Source of the DNA: Pseudo-nitzschia pungens
Lineage: Eukaryota; Bacillariophyta; Bacillariophyceae; Bacillariales; Bacillariaceae
DNA length: 64,000 nucleotides
NCBI GenBank assembly: GCA_037355855.1
Contig: CM074767.1
Span: forward strand, 2,852,001 to 2,916,000
Direction: 5' to 3'
Both the position numbers and the translations under genes were made by a program. The notes below the pieces were generated by a model. That model had not been told where the DNA came from, ran no database searches, and worked only from the letters and a program-made list of their open reading frames with translations. Each line of letters starts with the position of its first letter. Within the stretch, counting starts at the first letter, position 1. Shown here piece by piece: positions 46,301 to 55,910 of this stretch.

Positions 46301-47625
46301 GCATCAAAGCAGGTCCAGAGTTTGGTCCACTCAAAGGTCACATGCTGCTTATCCACAAAGCTCTTTATGGCCTACGCTCTTCTGGGAAATGTTTTGGTGA
46401 TCTTCTCGCTGCCTGCCTCATTGAACAAGGTTTTGAACGGTCCAAGAATGAAGCTGAAATCTTCATGCGTCCTGGCGTTAACAAACATGGGGAGCCTGTT
46501 TATGAATATGTTGCAACCTATGTTGATGACCTTTGTGTATGCATGTCAGACCCAAACCAATTCCTTGAAGTCCTCCAAGCTGAACCTTACAACTTCAAAC
46601 TCAAAGGTTCAGGACCTATGCAATTCCATCTTGGATGTGGTTTCACAAGAGACAAACATGGGATCCTCTGTATGGATCCATCCAAATTCATCTCCAAACT
46701 TGAAACCTCTCATCAGCAGATGTTTGGATGCGCACCTAAAACAAGAGCACAGTCTCCACTTGAAGAAAATGACCATCCTGAACTTGACACATCTGACTTC
46801 CTTGATGAAGAAGACACCAAGAAATACCAGAGCATGATTGGATCCCTCCAATGGCTTGTCACGATTGGGCGCTTTGATATTCAAACAGCTGTGATGACAA
46901 TGTCTAGTTTCAGAGCCCAACCAAGACAAGGTCACTTGGAACGTGCAAAACGCATCTACGGTTATGTAACAAAGTTCAAAGGATTCAAAATTCGCTTTCG
47001 CACCCAAGCTCCAGAACTCCCAGTTTCTGCCTCTGACAACAAGTCTCACGATTGGTCACTCAGTGTGTATGGTGAATGCAAGGAAGAACTGCCAACTGAT
47101 GCACCAACACCACTTGGCAAACCTGTTGTCCTCAACCATTTCTATGATGCAAATCTCATGCATGATATCCTCTCTGGGAAAGCTGTCACTGGCATTCTGC
47201 ATTTTGCAAACAAAACACCAATCATGTGGTTCTCCAAGAAACAATCCACTGTGGAGACTGCAACTTTCGGTGCTGAATTTGTTGCAGCAAGGACATGCAT
47301 TGAACAGATTGTAGACTTGCGCCAATCATTTCGATACATGGGTATCCCTGTCAAAGACACATCATTTGGATGGGGAGACAATGAAAAGCAAGTACTCAGC
47401 GCTTCATTTCCTTATGCAAGACTCCACAAGAGACACAATATCCTCACATATCACTATGTTCGAGGCATGATTGCACGAGGCTTCATCAACCTGCAACACA
47501 TTGTTGGTAAGGACAACTGTGCTGACATCCTCACCAAACATTGGAGTCACAATTCTGTCTATTCCCTGATTAAACCCATCTTCAACTATGAAGGCAACAC
47601 CGGTGATCTTTTCATTCAAGATTGA
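43345..47625 (+). CDS. pol: Copia Pol (integrase, RT, RNase H)
   Basis: The frame is open from 43345; the first ATG is at 43585. Integrase core: Asp in AIYCDTPAIDG, Asp in LLCDSGKYQAS and Glu in HQNKFERRYQTF. Reverse transcriptase: KARLVANGNLTDVPLDSVYA, LDAWGTDIGNAYLEA (catalytic Asp), HKALYGLRSSGKCFGD and VATYVDDLCVC (YVDD). RNase H: VLNHFYDANLMHD (first Asp), IMWFSKKQSTVETATFGAEF, and a C-terminal DILTKHW. IN-before-RT order marks Ty1/copia. It ends TGA TGA. All key residues are present downstream of the TAA. Confidence 0.92.
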   Translation, partial: NIPIATAGAYCQSNGGPVILIFHECAYTGKHDSIISSAQLEAHHLTVDDRSLKSGGKQIISTPDGFVFPLSIKHGLPYIHMRPFTPAEYDSLPHVIMTSDKFWDPTLLDKDYLPTDPSFLALYPPSTADLPHPDFDLQGTLRNLPTRTTDPSSTYYQTLLNSGSNVHFHEFVHVPSIDNDGPSASAIAAGSFWLHDADYFHSELLARCAFTALQSKIDPSDDDISDPILFATDQPRTSAATPHDFAALKPFFAWIPIDRIHATFQNSTQYGSMPNSPDGNLFKRYKAPQPAMNVRPFNDDVLSDAIYCDTPAIDGGSKMAQLFFGRLSHIIHVEPMKTTGEFLSCFQNFVRTWGRPLRLLCDSGKYQASKRVLDYLRLLWIRLWQSEPYYQHQNKFERRYQTFLRTVNRVMDRTGTPPHLWFHCMQYIAGLLNHISDPTLHDRQPIFVATGTLGDISAYTAFFWFEPVYFKVDDSPFGSPTERFGHFVGLADHVGNAMTFNIWVPDTNKIVPRSNVRTALDASTRNQRAGSFTDDAFLAWRQHLNSSHLPTASGDTPSRTASDPPPVSPASSSVYRASDTYAQIDGKWQIVPIKHNYGEMGDAPFRQVVYTKDKTGTPRLESDFGDPELAYLDTSVSPADPSLDYIPDTGPSKVVLLDHDGNPVCNQHGELQTIDAIPPDDLIGRSFLISNPDGTRTRTTVVSILDKLQTNPDLIKFKCNHDNDTVDDVIAYNDIMNHIHRDETQEDGPLWAFRRILGHQGPLTHRHPDYKGSLYNLWVEWENMERTFEPLNIMAADDPVTVAQYAKEHNLLQTRGWKRLWRIVKLAKRTKQLERLTKQAKLRSFNTSPKYQYGFQVPNNHEEAVQLDIQNGNTKWQDAIKLEMQQLHDYDTFIDNGLFEASNIPSGYQQIKVHMIFAVKHDGRHKARLVANGNLTDVPLDSVYAGVVSLRGLRMCLFAAELNSLDAWGTDIGNAYLEALTSEKVCIKAGPEFGPLKGHMLLIHKALYGLRSSGKCFGDLLAACLIEQGFERSKNEAEIFMRPGVNKHGEPVYEYVATYVDDLCVCMSDPNQFLEVLQAEPYNFKLKGSGPMQFHLGCGFTRDKHGILCMDPSKFISKLETSHQQMFGCAPKTRAQSPLEENDHPELDTSDFLDEEDTKKYQSMIGSLQWLVTIGRFDIQTAVMTMSSFRAQPRQGHLERAKRIYGYVTKFKGFKIRFRTQAPELPVSASDNKSHDWSLSVYGECKEELPTDAPTPLGKPVVLNHFYDANLMHDILSGKAVTGILHFANKTPIMWFSKKQSTVETATFGAEFVAARTCIEQIVDLRQSFRYMGIPVKDTSFGWGDNEKQVLSASFPYARLHKRHNILTYHYVRGMIARGFINLQHIVGKDNCADILTKHWSHNSVYSLIKPIFNYEGNTGDLFIQD

Positions 47626-47682
47626 TGACATCATACCCTGTTGGTAGATTGAACATGGCAAAATCAAGGAACAGATGGGGAG

Positions 47683-48169
47683 TGTTAAATTGTAACCAAA
47701 ATCGGTTTTCGTTTGACAAACCCTTAACCCTACATACATTACATATGAACGCTCACACACTGCGCGAAAAGAAAATAAATAATTTTCTACTGGGTTCTCA
47801 GTACAAGAAAACAAGCAGCAGCAGCAACCACTCAGTAGAATTAACAAGACAGCAACGTCGAATTCCCGACAAGGTTGTTGTCCTCACATCTTTAGTTTAA
47901 CTCTGATTTGAATACCTTGATACTTACATCCTGCTCTTTGCTGAGCAGCTCCCTGTAGAACTACAAGCCTAAGGTCTAACTGACTGAGCCCACAGGTAGT
48001 TAGAATAGACCTGGTTGATCTCGCTCGATCAGCCGTAGTGGTGAATCCGAGACTATCGATAGAACAGACCGGCACCTCAACCTGGTTTGCGCGCCTTTGC
48101 TCTTGCTGTATATCTCCAAGCTTGCCCTGGGATCTATCAGCTTAAACCAGTTTCAGCTACATTTTAACA
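47683..48169 (+). repeat. Copia 3' LTR
   Basis: 487 bp, preceded by a purine-rich tract (AAGGAACAGATGGGGAG) that fits a polypurine tract. Followed by the ACCAC duplication. Confidence 0.9.
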
Positions 48170-48174
48170 ACCAC

Positions 48175-48744
48175 AACTCCACTCACCCCTCAAGTGCCAA
48201 TTACGAAGTACAGTACGAAGTACTGTAAAAAATAGTTGGCGCGCGCGCCTCGTATTTTTCACCACAGGTAAACCTTAACCTTACTTCGGTTGGACACGTG
48301 CCAAATCAATACGGAGGATGGGTTATTACCAAAAGTAAGGTACCCCTACGTACTAGGTACTCGTACTCGTACCTGGTACCAACCTTTCGAAGTTGATTGG
48401 CTCCTCGGTGCTTAACCTTACTGGGGGCATTACTTGTACCGATACGTAAATCTCAACCAAGCTTATTCGTACCAGGTACCACCTTATTTCTTTACTGCTG
48501 ATTTTGAGAATCATCCTAAAATCATCCTGAAAAAAATAATGGAATCAATCCGCGCTGAACTCACTCCGAAAAGTAATTTTACTCGTAGACTTTTCGTCGC
48601 TCTCTGAAGACGCAGCTGACACCAACTCCACCCGATACCAACCTTCCGAAGAGCAAGCGATGAATGTACGACCATCCTAAGCTGTCTTGACGAAGGTTAT
48701 AATACCGTGCATCAACACGCCTTCTCAGAAGCGCACCCAACAGT
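48175..48744. promoter_or_regulatory. 5' flank of the 48.7 kb gene
   Basis: Contains several palindromic blocks: TACAGTACGAAGTACTGTA (about 48209), GGCGCGCGCGCC (48238-48249) and repeated GGTACC/TACCAGGTACC (48360-48480). Probably the promoter and leader of the next gene. No specific factor site can be named. Confidence 0.4.
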
Positions 48745-50079
48745 ATGTCACAACACCGTACCTTTCCAAGCTCCAATCTCAGTGCAAACACGGTCAATGC
48801 TGTTGTAGAAGAAATTAGATCTTCACTTTTTCTTGCTTCATCACTTGTCCAAGATGATGCTCCAATGGATTCCCTAGCACTCACTGGCAGCCGTCGAAAC
48901 GCAAGAACCGTTCACTTTGAATGCGGTCGTTTGAAATATTCCCATGTAAAGGGAGAATGGTCTATTTTACATCGTCCAATTCCATCTTATGATGATAAAG
49001 ATGACGACAACAACCACAATTCAACAACAAGCAAGATTGCAGTAGCAAAGGTTATAGCCAGTCTTTCGCCCGCGAGTAAGCGCCTCAATCCAAAACCGGA
49101 AAAGAAAAAAACCGGTCGAAAACGGAAAGGTTGTTTCCCGGAGGATTATTTTGTTTACGACGCGGACGAAAACGACGTGGGAAGTGTTATCAACCGTGAT
49201 AGTGAAGACAGAACCATGAAAGCAGAAAGTATTCAGCCTTCGGCATCAAAGTTGATCTCAGGCTCGTTGCTGGAAGGAATGCAAACAGCACCTCCTTTAG
49301 AACTTGTGCAATGCCTCTTGCATGGGGCAGAATTTATCTCTTACTTAAAATGTGCCAGACGAGGAGTGGAAAGTTCGATACAATCTTCAATTCATAATGA
49401 GAACTATGGTGTGCATGCCAACGCCAATGCCAACGTCCAGTCTAAGAAAACGAAAAACAAAAAGTCTCACTACAATGGTGTGTCAAATATCTTTAATGCC
49501 AAAGCCCGATTCTGGTCACGACGATTTTCGAAGAATCCGAAGCAAAGAACAATCAATTTGCAACCACTCTTCAACACAATTGTCGGTACAAAAGTTTCAA
49601 TACCCATGAATTCGTCGTTGTTACCGATGACTAAATTGAAAACCGATGACGATAATATTGATGGATTCTCTCTGTCGGTAGGATCGTTTCTATTGGAACT
49701 CATTGATGAATGTATACGATTCGCCCACTCACACACTTTGGATCTAACTGCTGCCTGGTCAGACTCGTGGCAAGTGCGCACAAATCTATGCTCTAACAAA
49801 CTCGAAGGAGCTCACGATGAAGACGATAGTTTCGTTTCTACAAGAAATGCCTCTGCTCCCGCAAAGCAGAGAATGAAAAGGAGATGTGTCAAAATGGAGA
49901 CTATGCCATCAGAGGCGAAGACTGCGATGATAGATTTTGTCAGGGCTTGCTTGCCCTTCGTATCGGAAGACATCTCGAAGTCAGATGTACATACTACAGA
50001 TTCAACTCCAAAGCAATATGATACCGAGATAAGTGAAGAGATTTGTACAATAACAATGGTGATCGGAGGCTCCTATTGA
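48745..50079 (+). CDS. Unrecognised gene, first segment
   Basis: ATG 48745; 444 residues. It has an N-terminal conserved-looking patch (ARTVHFECGRLKYSHVKGEW), a basic patch (PKPEKKKTGRKRKGCFPEDY) that could be a nuclear signal, an orderly stretch (ALELVQ-like LELVQCLLHGAEFISYLKCA, and SFLLELIDECIRFAHSHTLD), then Ser/Lys-rich sequence. It ends at TGA 50079 in a different frame from the next segment; the switch must occur between about 50035 and 50079 (a 1-nt indel or an unseen intron). No transposon domain is visible, so this is the best host-gene candidate. Function unknown. Confidence 0.6.
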   Translation: MSQHRTFPSSNLSANTVNAVVEEIRSSLFLASSLVQDDAPMDSLALTGSRRNARTVHFECGRLKYSHVKGEWSILHRPIPSYDDKDDDNNHNSTTSKIAVAKVIASLSPASKRLNPKPEKKKTGRKRKGCFPEDYFVYDADENDVGSVINRDSEDRTMKAESIQPSASKLISGSLLEGMQTAPPLELVQCLLHGAEFISYLKCARRGVESSIQSSIHNENYGVHANANANVQSKKTKNKKSHYNGVSNIFNAKARFWSRRFSKNPKQRTINLQPLFNTIVGTKVSIPMNSSLLPMTKLKTDDDNIDGFSLSVGSFLLELIDECIRFAHSHTLDLTAAWSDSWQVRTNLCSNKLEGAHDEDDSFVSTRNASAPAKQRMKRRCVKMETMPSEAKTAMIDFVRACLPFVSEDISKSDVHTTDSTPKQYDTEISEEICTITMVIGGSY

Positions 50080-51182
50080 CAAAGAAAAGAAATACGGCAA
50101 TTCGTCGCGGCAAAGAAACGGCATTAGAACCTTCCGATTCTTTGGCTGCCAATCTTGCCAAACGACAGAAGACAGCCACCAGTAAGAAAGCAATCAATCA
50201 CCAGTCCCTTAGGGTAAGCGAAGACAATCCTGTCGAAAAAAGACGTAACAGTCGGGGGAAATTGAATCGTCATACCCCTCATTTAGCTATATCGCCTGCG
50301 TTGGTAAATAATTACAAAACTGGTTTTTCATCGGATTTGGGACGAAAGGTACGAATAGCACGAAACAATACGGGTAGTGCGCGAAAGAAGACCGAGTCGT
50401 TATCACAAGTGATAATGAATGATCCGCTGATCACAAAAGAAGAAATGACAAGGAAGGGTGGTATAAATCATGACGACGGTTATGATTTCTGTAGTAAGGA
50501 AACTAAGCTTGATACATTGAGTGGAGAGACCAAGAATTCGATTGATTCATTGTACGAATTTTTCGGTTACTCAGAACAGCCAAGCGGAGACGATGAATCA
50601 ACGGGGTTATGTATACCAGCTGAACATAGCGACACCCGTGGTGCCCGTACGCACCAACCAAAACAGGTATCCAGACATCATGTTGGTAGACGTAGTCGTA
50701 CTCCAAGGAGATCGATGCGATGGAACGGAGTAGTGACAAGTCCACTGATTGGTACTGAACAGAAGATATGTAACGAGAATGTTTCCGTGAATATAGCATC
50801 GATCAATCAGAAAGGAAACGATGGGATTGGTAGCTTACAGACTTCGGGTCGTTGCGATCGGGTGAACAATAAAATTGGGGTGATGGAAAAAACTCTCTCT
50901 CTGTCGGTTGAAAAATTGAGTTGTGATGATGCAGTCGCCGGCGAAAAAAATTCTTGGACGGAAAGGACCAAAGGATCACTCAAATTATCACCATCAGTCG
51001 GAGAGTCCGAGGTTGATTCGGTCGTGAGAGAAGTGGATTATTTGGCACAGAATACTCGTAGTAGTGATCAAACGAGCCAAAGCGAGCATAAACTTGGGGA
51101 CGATGCCAATATTAAGACGAATTCGGCCACAACTTCTTTGAAGGACACGTCCAATTTGCCATGGGTTCGTTTGAGTTTCGTT
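50043..51182 (+). CDS. Unrecognised gene, middle segment (exon ending at a GTAAGT donor)
   Basis: No ATG at the left (first codon TTG), so it continues the previous segment after a frame switch. Low-complexity, Ser/Lys/Asn-rich, with basic clusters (KKRNTAIRRGKE, KRRNSRGKLNRH, GRRSRTPRRSMRWNG). It reads to LPWVRLSFV and meets a consensus donor GTAAGT at 51183; reading on gives a TAG at 51225. Likely a disordered nuclear-type region of the same large protein. Confidence 0.55.
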
Positions 51183-51238
51183 GTAAGTATTCGTTCCTTT
51201 CAAAGCTTTGAGCAATGCTTTGTGTAGCCAACTTTCAG
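51183..51238 (+). other. Predicted intron with ambiguous acceptor
   Basis: Donor GTAAGT at 51183. Acceptor options: ACTTTCAG ending 51238 (56 bp, next to a NAGNAG), after which QSYIAYANTKGHISDYHGYK reads well for ~35 codons but then meets TGA 51338; or GTGTAG ending 51227 (45 bp), which keeps the frame directly into the long 3' segment. The first has the better pyrimidine tract and a size like the 57-bp intron at 32241, the second the better frame. Confidence 0.5.
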
Positions 51239-51248
51239 CAGTCTTACA

Positions 51249-52757
51249 TTGCCTATGCAAACACCAAGGGTCATATCTCTGATTATCACGGTTACAAGCG
51301 GAGATACGAACATTTCGCTCCGTTGCAATTTGGGTCCAATCGATGACATCCGAAAACAAATCGGGAGAACGCTGGTTGAAAAAATGGAAGGTAATGGTGA
51401 AGAGAGTGATGACGAGATTATTCAAGAAAACAAGGACTACGAAAAAGCGGTCAAACAATATGAAGTTTTAGCTGAAAGAGAGAGATCCCTCCAGCTGAAA
51501 GTCAAGAATCACGGCCACAAGAGCCGTCGCAAAAAATCCAAGACGGGATCCGAAGAAAGCATTTCGGTAACGTTCTCGTCACGAACGCATGATACTGTGC
51601 TTTCATCACCAACGAACGATTACGTGACAAATAAAGGTGGAGGGTTGTTTGAATTCGATGAATTAGGGTTGCAGCCAACAGCCAAAGTTAGATATTTCGA
51701 TGAGGAAGATGGCGCTCTGTTCGACTTTGATCAAGGCAAAAATGGTGAAAATCAAAAAAGGAGAAGTAGGTCTGCTCAGATAACAGCGCAAAAGAAGACA
51801 TCGATTCGGATACTCAGTGAAATGTTACATACTCTTAACTTCATTGAAAAGTACAATCATAAGTCAAAGGTCGAAAGTTGCACAGAAAACGAAAAGGGGA
51901 AAGATCTATCCTATACGAAAGGCACACGAGACACGCGAATAGACCTTAGTCGTGACTTCAACCAAAAGTGCTTGCAGAAACTTGCTACTAGGAAATCTAA
52001 AAAGGCCGCATGTTACGATACGAAGATTTATGGTAAAGTGGATTCTCCTGCCACTTTGAAGCCGCCATTTGCACCCATGACTCCAACTCTGCACCTGGAG
52101 AATTACAGAGCACTCCAAAAAATGTATCCGTCATTTCACCCACTCCAGGTAAATGGAAACATCGAAAACGTGAAAGAGGATATTCAATCCATTTTGAGAA
52201 ACGACAATTTACTCAGAGAATTTCTTGAAGCAAAAGAATTTGTTTCAGAAGAAAAACATCTTGCTAGATGTATTCGATCATATTCAAGAAAGGCGGACCA
52301 GGAAAAAATCGAGAAGAAGAACTTTGAGGAGGAACAGAAGCTCAAAAAACACGAATTTGATTACTATCAGCAGCGAAGAAAGAAAAGATCTCCACAAGAT
52401 GTTGAATGGAAGGAAATTTTTACAAGACCTATTCGTCATGTTGGACGCGGTGTATCTTTACCCCAACAAATTGAGACCTGTAAGTTTAAACCATATTGTT
52501 TCATCTGTGATCCATACTTGCGGAAGCGGTGTTGTGATGACATGATACATTTTCCTGGTTTTCGACAAGTTGAACAGGATATATGCATCCCTTTCGAGCT
52601 CGGTCCAAAGAATGAGGAAAGAGGAAGGAGCAAGGCGCATTTTGTCAATCAACATAAGTTGGCGTCTGCGTTGAAATTGATGGAACTCTATCACACATTG
52701 GAGTTCATACAAGATTATAACAAAGGCATGATTGTATCGAGGAAGAAACGGAGGTAA
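51249..52757 (+). CDS. Unrecognised gene, last segment
   Basis: Open frame to TAA 52757; ATG at 51249 may be internal. It is rich in charged helices (NKDYEKAVKQYEVLAERERS; QEKIEKKNFEEEQKLKKHEF), consistent with coiled coils. Near the end are KFKPYCFICDPYLRKRCCDD (Cys-rich, possibly metal-binding) and two related motifs, SEMLHTLNFIEKYNHKSK and MELYHTLEFIQDYNKGMI, an internal repeat about 290 residues apart. Basic C-terminus (SRKKRR). Family not recognised. Together 48745-52757 would make one protein of roughly 1,300 residues. Confidence 0.6.
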   Translation: MPMQTPRVISLIITVTSGDTNISLRCNLGPIDDIRKQIGRTLVEKMEGNGEESDDEIIQENKDYEKAVKQYEVLAERERSLQLKVKNHGHKSRRKKSKTGSEESISVTFSSRTHDTVLSSPTNDYVTNKGGGLFEFDELGLQPTAKVRYFDEEDGALFDFDQGKNGENQKRRSRSAQITAQKKTSIRILSEMLHTLNFIEKYNHKSKVESCTENEKGKDLSYTKGTRDTRIDLSRDFNQKCLQKLATRKSKKAACYDTKIYGKVDSPATLKPPFAPMTPTLHLENYRALQKMYPSFHPLQVNGNIENVKEDIQSILRNDNLLREFLEAKEFVSEEKHLARCIRSYSRKADQEKIEKKNFEEEQKLKKHEFDYYQQRRKKRSPQDVEWKEIFTRPIRHVGRGVSLPQQIETCKFKPYCFICDPYLRKRCCDDMIHFPGFRQVEQDICIPFELGPKNEERGRSKAHFVNQHKLASALKLMELYHTLEFIQDYNKGMIVSRKKRR

Positions 52758-52929
52758 ATAGACTCGTCACTGTTGACAAGTTGAGGGCATGGTTTAAAAT
52801 GTATGGCTGCCGCCGATGCATGAACAGGGAACATGATGAGCCAGAGTTCTCTGGCAAAAACCAGATTAGTCGATAAGTTATTTAGTACACGTACATTGAC
52901 ATGCCGCATTTATTTTCAACTCCTGGCAA
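52758..52929. other. Short spacer
   Basis: Contains the 3' flank of the preceding gene. No motif recognised. Confidence 0.35.
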
Positions 52930-54620
52930 GGTTTAGAAACTGCAAAAGAGTTTTTATGGCCTGCGTCAAAGTCCTCAGAACTACTTCCTCCATATGACGG
53001 ACAAGCTAGAGAAATTAGGATTTAAACAATCAGATGCAGACCCTTGTCGCTTCATTTCTCCAACAGTTATCTGCCTTGTGTGCGTTGATGACGCCTTGCT
53101 TGTCTCGCTGCAGGTGACAAGCTGGCAGCCAGCATGAAGCGAGAGCAAATGGACTTTGAAGTTGAATCAGATGTTGCTGGTTACCTCAAGGTACTGATTG
53201 ACCGAAAACAAGATGGTAAGAAGGCTTAGTAAATTGCATGATCAAGGCCCTATTCCTAATGGATAAGAATGTGACTGCCACCCAGACTCTGGCAATGAGC
53301 TTTCTACCAATCCAATGAGGAATGAGAAAGGGCTCTTGGCCTTTACAACTATGCTTCCATGGTCGGAATCCTTAACTATCTTCAGTGACACTCATGAATT
53401 GACATTGCCTTTGCCTTTGCCATGTCACAAGTCCCATGACTCATCCGTGTGCCCAAATGGTCACACGAGCTTGCTCTTGAACAAATACGAAGAAACTTAA
53501 AAGGAACAGCTTTGAACGGGCTGATCCCGAAGCACGTCGTCCCTCCACAACACAACCTTCTCCATCAACACATAGGTGGATGGTACTGAGCAAGGAACAA
53601 ACCCTGACTCTGTGAAATCAAGAACCAGATACATTATAGAAGTCATGGGATGCTCAGTTGTGTGGTGCTCCAAACTTCAAACATCCATTGCCACTTCCAC
53701 CATGGGATCCAAATACATCACACTGTCAATGGCACTTTGTGCTGCCATTCCATTATTGGATGTCTCCAGTGCCATCAACACCAGACTTGGCCTAACCAGA
53801 CATCACTTCCTCACTTTTGTAAAGATATTCGTCCGTCGACAATATTGAGAGCAGCAACAGCAACAGTACATCACAGAGTGCTGGCAGTTGGTTAGACTAC
53901 AGAGGATACTGTTCAAGCGCTATTACATATACCATGAGCACACTAGTTACCACTCTAGAGGTACATTAGAGATGTCAAGTATCGATGCCGGGCATGATGT
54001 GTTCTTTTAGAGGTTTAAACTGAGAGTATTCCAAAGAGAAAAAGTGAGAGCTCGGATGGAGCTCCGAATAATTGTTCAGTATCGCCAATTCGTATGTCGG
54101 TAAAAGGTCAGGGCACGTAGGTCCAGTACTTAATTGAACGTAGTGACCATACCCTTTACTTACACCTGTAGCACCAGTACTGTAGTGTACACGCTGTACA
54201 CTGTAGCACTGTACTCCTGATGGATGCGCTCGCTAAACTTGCTTGCTTGTTCACTGCAGGGGCTGGGTATCCAGTTGTAGTACATATTGTACACACTGAC
54301 CATATCCCGACAGTTAGTAGTTCCATAATATCGAGGTGAAATATCTTCATACTTTTATGCAACAATTCATGAAGATAACTTAGGCGCACTCACACTGGCA
54401 AATCTCAAACCAGGCAGACATACGCCACGTTCCAAGTTCTATGCGCTTGGATTCCATTGGTATCAATCATGGTTTAAACCGAGAGAGATTGAAGTTGTCC
54501 ACTGCCCAACCAAGGACCAAAAGGCAGATTACTTGACAAAACCATTAACTGCATCATTGTTTGAACACTGCAGAAAACTGTCCATGGGACGTTCACTTGC
54601 ATTGTCTTGTGCTGATCATT
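52930..54620 (+). pseudogene. Decayed copia pol (RT to RNase H)
   Basis: Recognisable pieces in several frames: VYGLRQSPQNYFLHMTDKLE (52948), LGFKQSDADPCRFISPT with CLVCVDDALL, DFEVESDVAGYLKVLIDR (53155), PDSVKSRTRYIIEVMG with VVWCSKLQTSIATSTMGSKY (53605), and HEDNLGALTLANLKPGRHTP through CPTKDQKADYLTKPLTASLF (54367-54560). Multiple frameshifts and stops; an inverted R2 copy (54180-54320) separates the RNase H halves. Older than the other copia here. Confidence 0.8.
54180..54320 (-). repeat. R2 dispersed repeat, divergent inverted copy
   Basis: GGGTATCCAGTTGTAGTACA followed by TATTGTACACACTGACC and CCCGAC is the reverse complement of the R2 block GTCGGGTCATTGGTGTA...GACCGGATACC. It lies inside the copia RNase H remnant. 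Confidence 0.55.
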
Positions 54621-54639
54621 GTCATGAATGAGATGGAGT

Positions 54640-54965
54640 ATTGTCAAATTAACAATATTAATATACGTATTTAAATAACTTTAATCACCAAAGGTGAAAC
54701 TAAATTATTCAGTCTGTAACCAGACTTTAACGTCGCCTCCATCAGAGAGTCAGGACCCCAAGTGGTAGAACGACAATTTTTCAAACAAACCTTGAACATC
54801 AGACAGGGAAAGGAACAAAAACAAGTCCCACAAAATAGGGACTTGAGAGAAAGTGAGATGGGAAGGAAGATAGTGGGAGAAGGCCCAGTATCAAAAGGGA
54901 TGGGACATGATGAGAAGCAGGAACAGAGTACCAAAAACCAAGGTACAAAGTGGAAGCAACCCTAA
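54640..54965 (-). mobile_element. Divergent HPR-like 3' end (copy D)
   Basis: Keeps the tail (AATATTAATATACGTATTTA), hairpin TCACC-aaa-GGTGA (54685-54697), hairpin AGTCTG-taac-CAGACT, GTCGCCTCCAT and the CCCCAAGTGGTAGAACGAC block, then diverges. The first hairpin differs from copies A-C (CCACC/GGTGG) by a compensated base pair. It looks like a 5'-truncated or related subfamily copy, as expected for target-primed insertions. Confidence 0.65.
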
Positions 54966-55230
54966 GGTCCAGTAAGCCAGGCTCAGTAGGAGAGCTGCCT
55001 CTTGTTGGTATGGTTGCACCAGGGGTGCAGGTGCTGCATACTGCGTCCTGGCAAGGTGGATGGTTGCAGGCCACTGCCGCTTGGCAGTCAGGGTGTAACC
55101 TTGTAGAACTTGGAAAGGGGTTTGTAAAAGGGAGTGTGACTGGGGGAGTGCACCAGCTGCACCAATGGCCAATTCAGAGGAGATGGAAGCATCAAGAGAT
55201 TGGTGTTGTTCAGTGTCAAGGGTGCCCCCA
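54966..55230. other. Unassigned GC-richer segment
   Basis: No similarity recognised; frames are short. It joins the direct repeat at 55231. Confidence 0.35.
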
Positions 55231-55564
55231 TATGAAGATATCCAGGGTGCTATGATCTGTGCTAAGGCTCCTGTGTAGGAGAATGTACTGGGGCTACAGT
55301 CAGCAGCCTCCAGTAACTGACTAACAGGTGCTGAGCTGAATGCTAGAGCTGTGTGCTAATTGCTAGCATACAGGCTCAGCAACAGGCTTAGCAACAGGCT
55401 TAGCAACAGGCTTAGCAACAGGCTTAGCAGCAGGCTTAGCAACAGGCTTAGCAGCAGACCTATCCTGTCTAGTATTGCTAGCAGAGTTTACTAGGGTCGC
55501 CGCGTACGATTTGTACCAATCGTACGTACCCCGAGTAAAGCACCTTTATGGTGTAGCTAAATGC
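55231..55564 (+). repeat. Direct repeat, left copy (LTR candidate)
   Basis: TATGAAGATATCCAGGGTGC onward is identical by eye to 63667-64000 (offset 8,436). It contains a 12-bp tandem array (AACAGGCTTAGC, six units with an AGC variant) and runs into R2 sequence with a perfect palindrome CGTACGATT-tgtacc-AATCGTACG. The true length is unknown because the right copy meets the window edge. Confidence 0.75.
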
Positions 55565-55910
55565 TACAGGGTTAGGGATGCTAAGGCTACGAGATACTGG
55601 AAGATGCTAACCTACCATGATACCAATGCTAAGATATGATGCTACCGCCGGGGTCGGGTCATTGGTGTACAATATGTACCATGACCGCATACCCGGCCCA
55701 AACAGTTACCCAACGCGCTAGCATAAGCGAGCTAGCGCTAGCACACGATTGGATGTAATTAAGCGAAGCTTAATTAAGCGAGGCTACGCTACGATACTCC
55801 GATACGCTACCCGTAGAATACAGTACCAGAGCTACAGAGTTCTGTTATTATACGAGTTATCGGAGCGCTGTCACGATACGATACAGAGCTGAGCGCTTTG
55901 GCTCAGCTCC
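55495..55910 (+). repeat. R2 dispersed repeat, copy 4
   Basis: Same blocks as copies 1 and 2 (GTTAGGGATGCTAAGGCTAC, GCTACCGCCGGGGTCGGGTC, TACCCAACGCGCTAGCA), ending at ATACAGAGCTGAGCG. Its left end lies within the 8.4 kb-spaced direct repeat. Confidence 0.7.

Larger units (their letters stand above)
33899..48169 (+). mobile_element. Full-length Ty1/copia element interrupted by gypsy-2
   Basis: LTRs at 33899-34384 (486 bp) and 47683-48169 (487 bp), TGTTAAATTG...ATTTTAACA, differing by one substitution and one indel by eye; 5-bp duplication ACCAC. The leader (34385-35392 plus 41182-41226) is split by gypsy-2. Without gypsy-2 and its duplication the element is ~8.5 kb. One long frame (41227-47625) encodes Gag-PR-IN-RT-RH, broken by TGA 41611 and TAA 43342. 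Sequence type fits diatom CoDi lineages. Confidence 0.93.
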
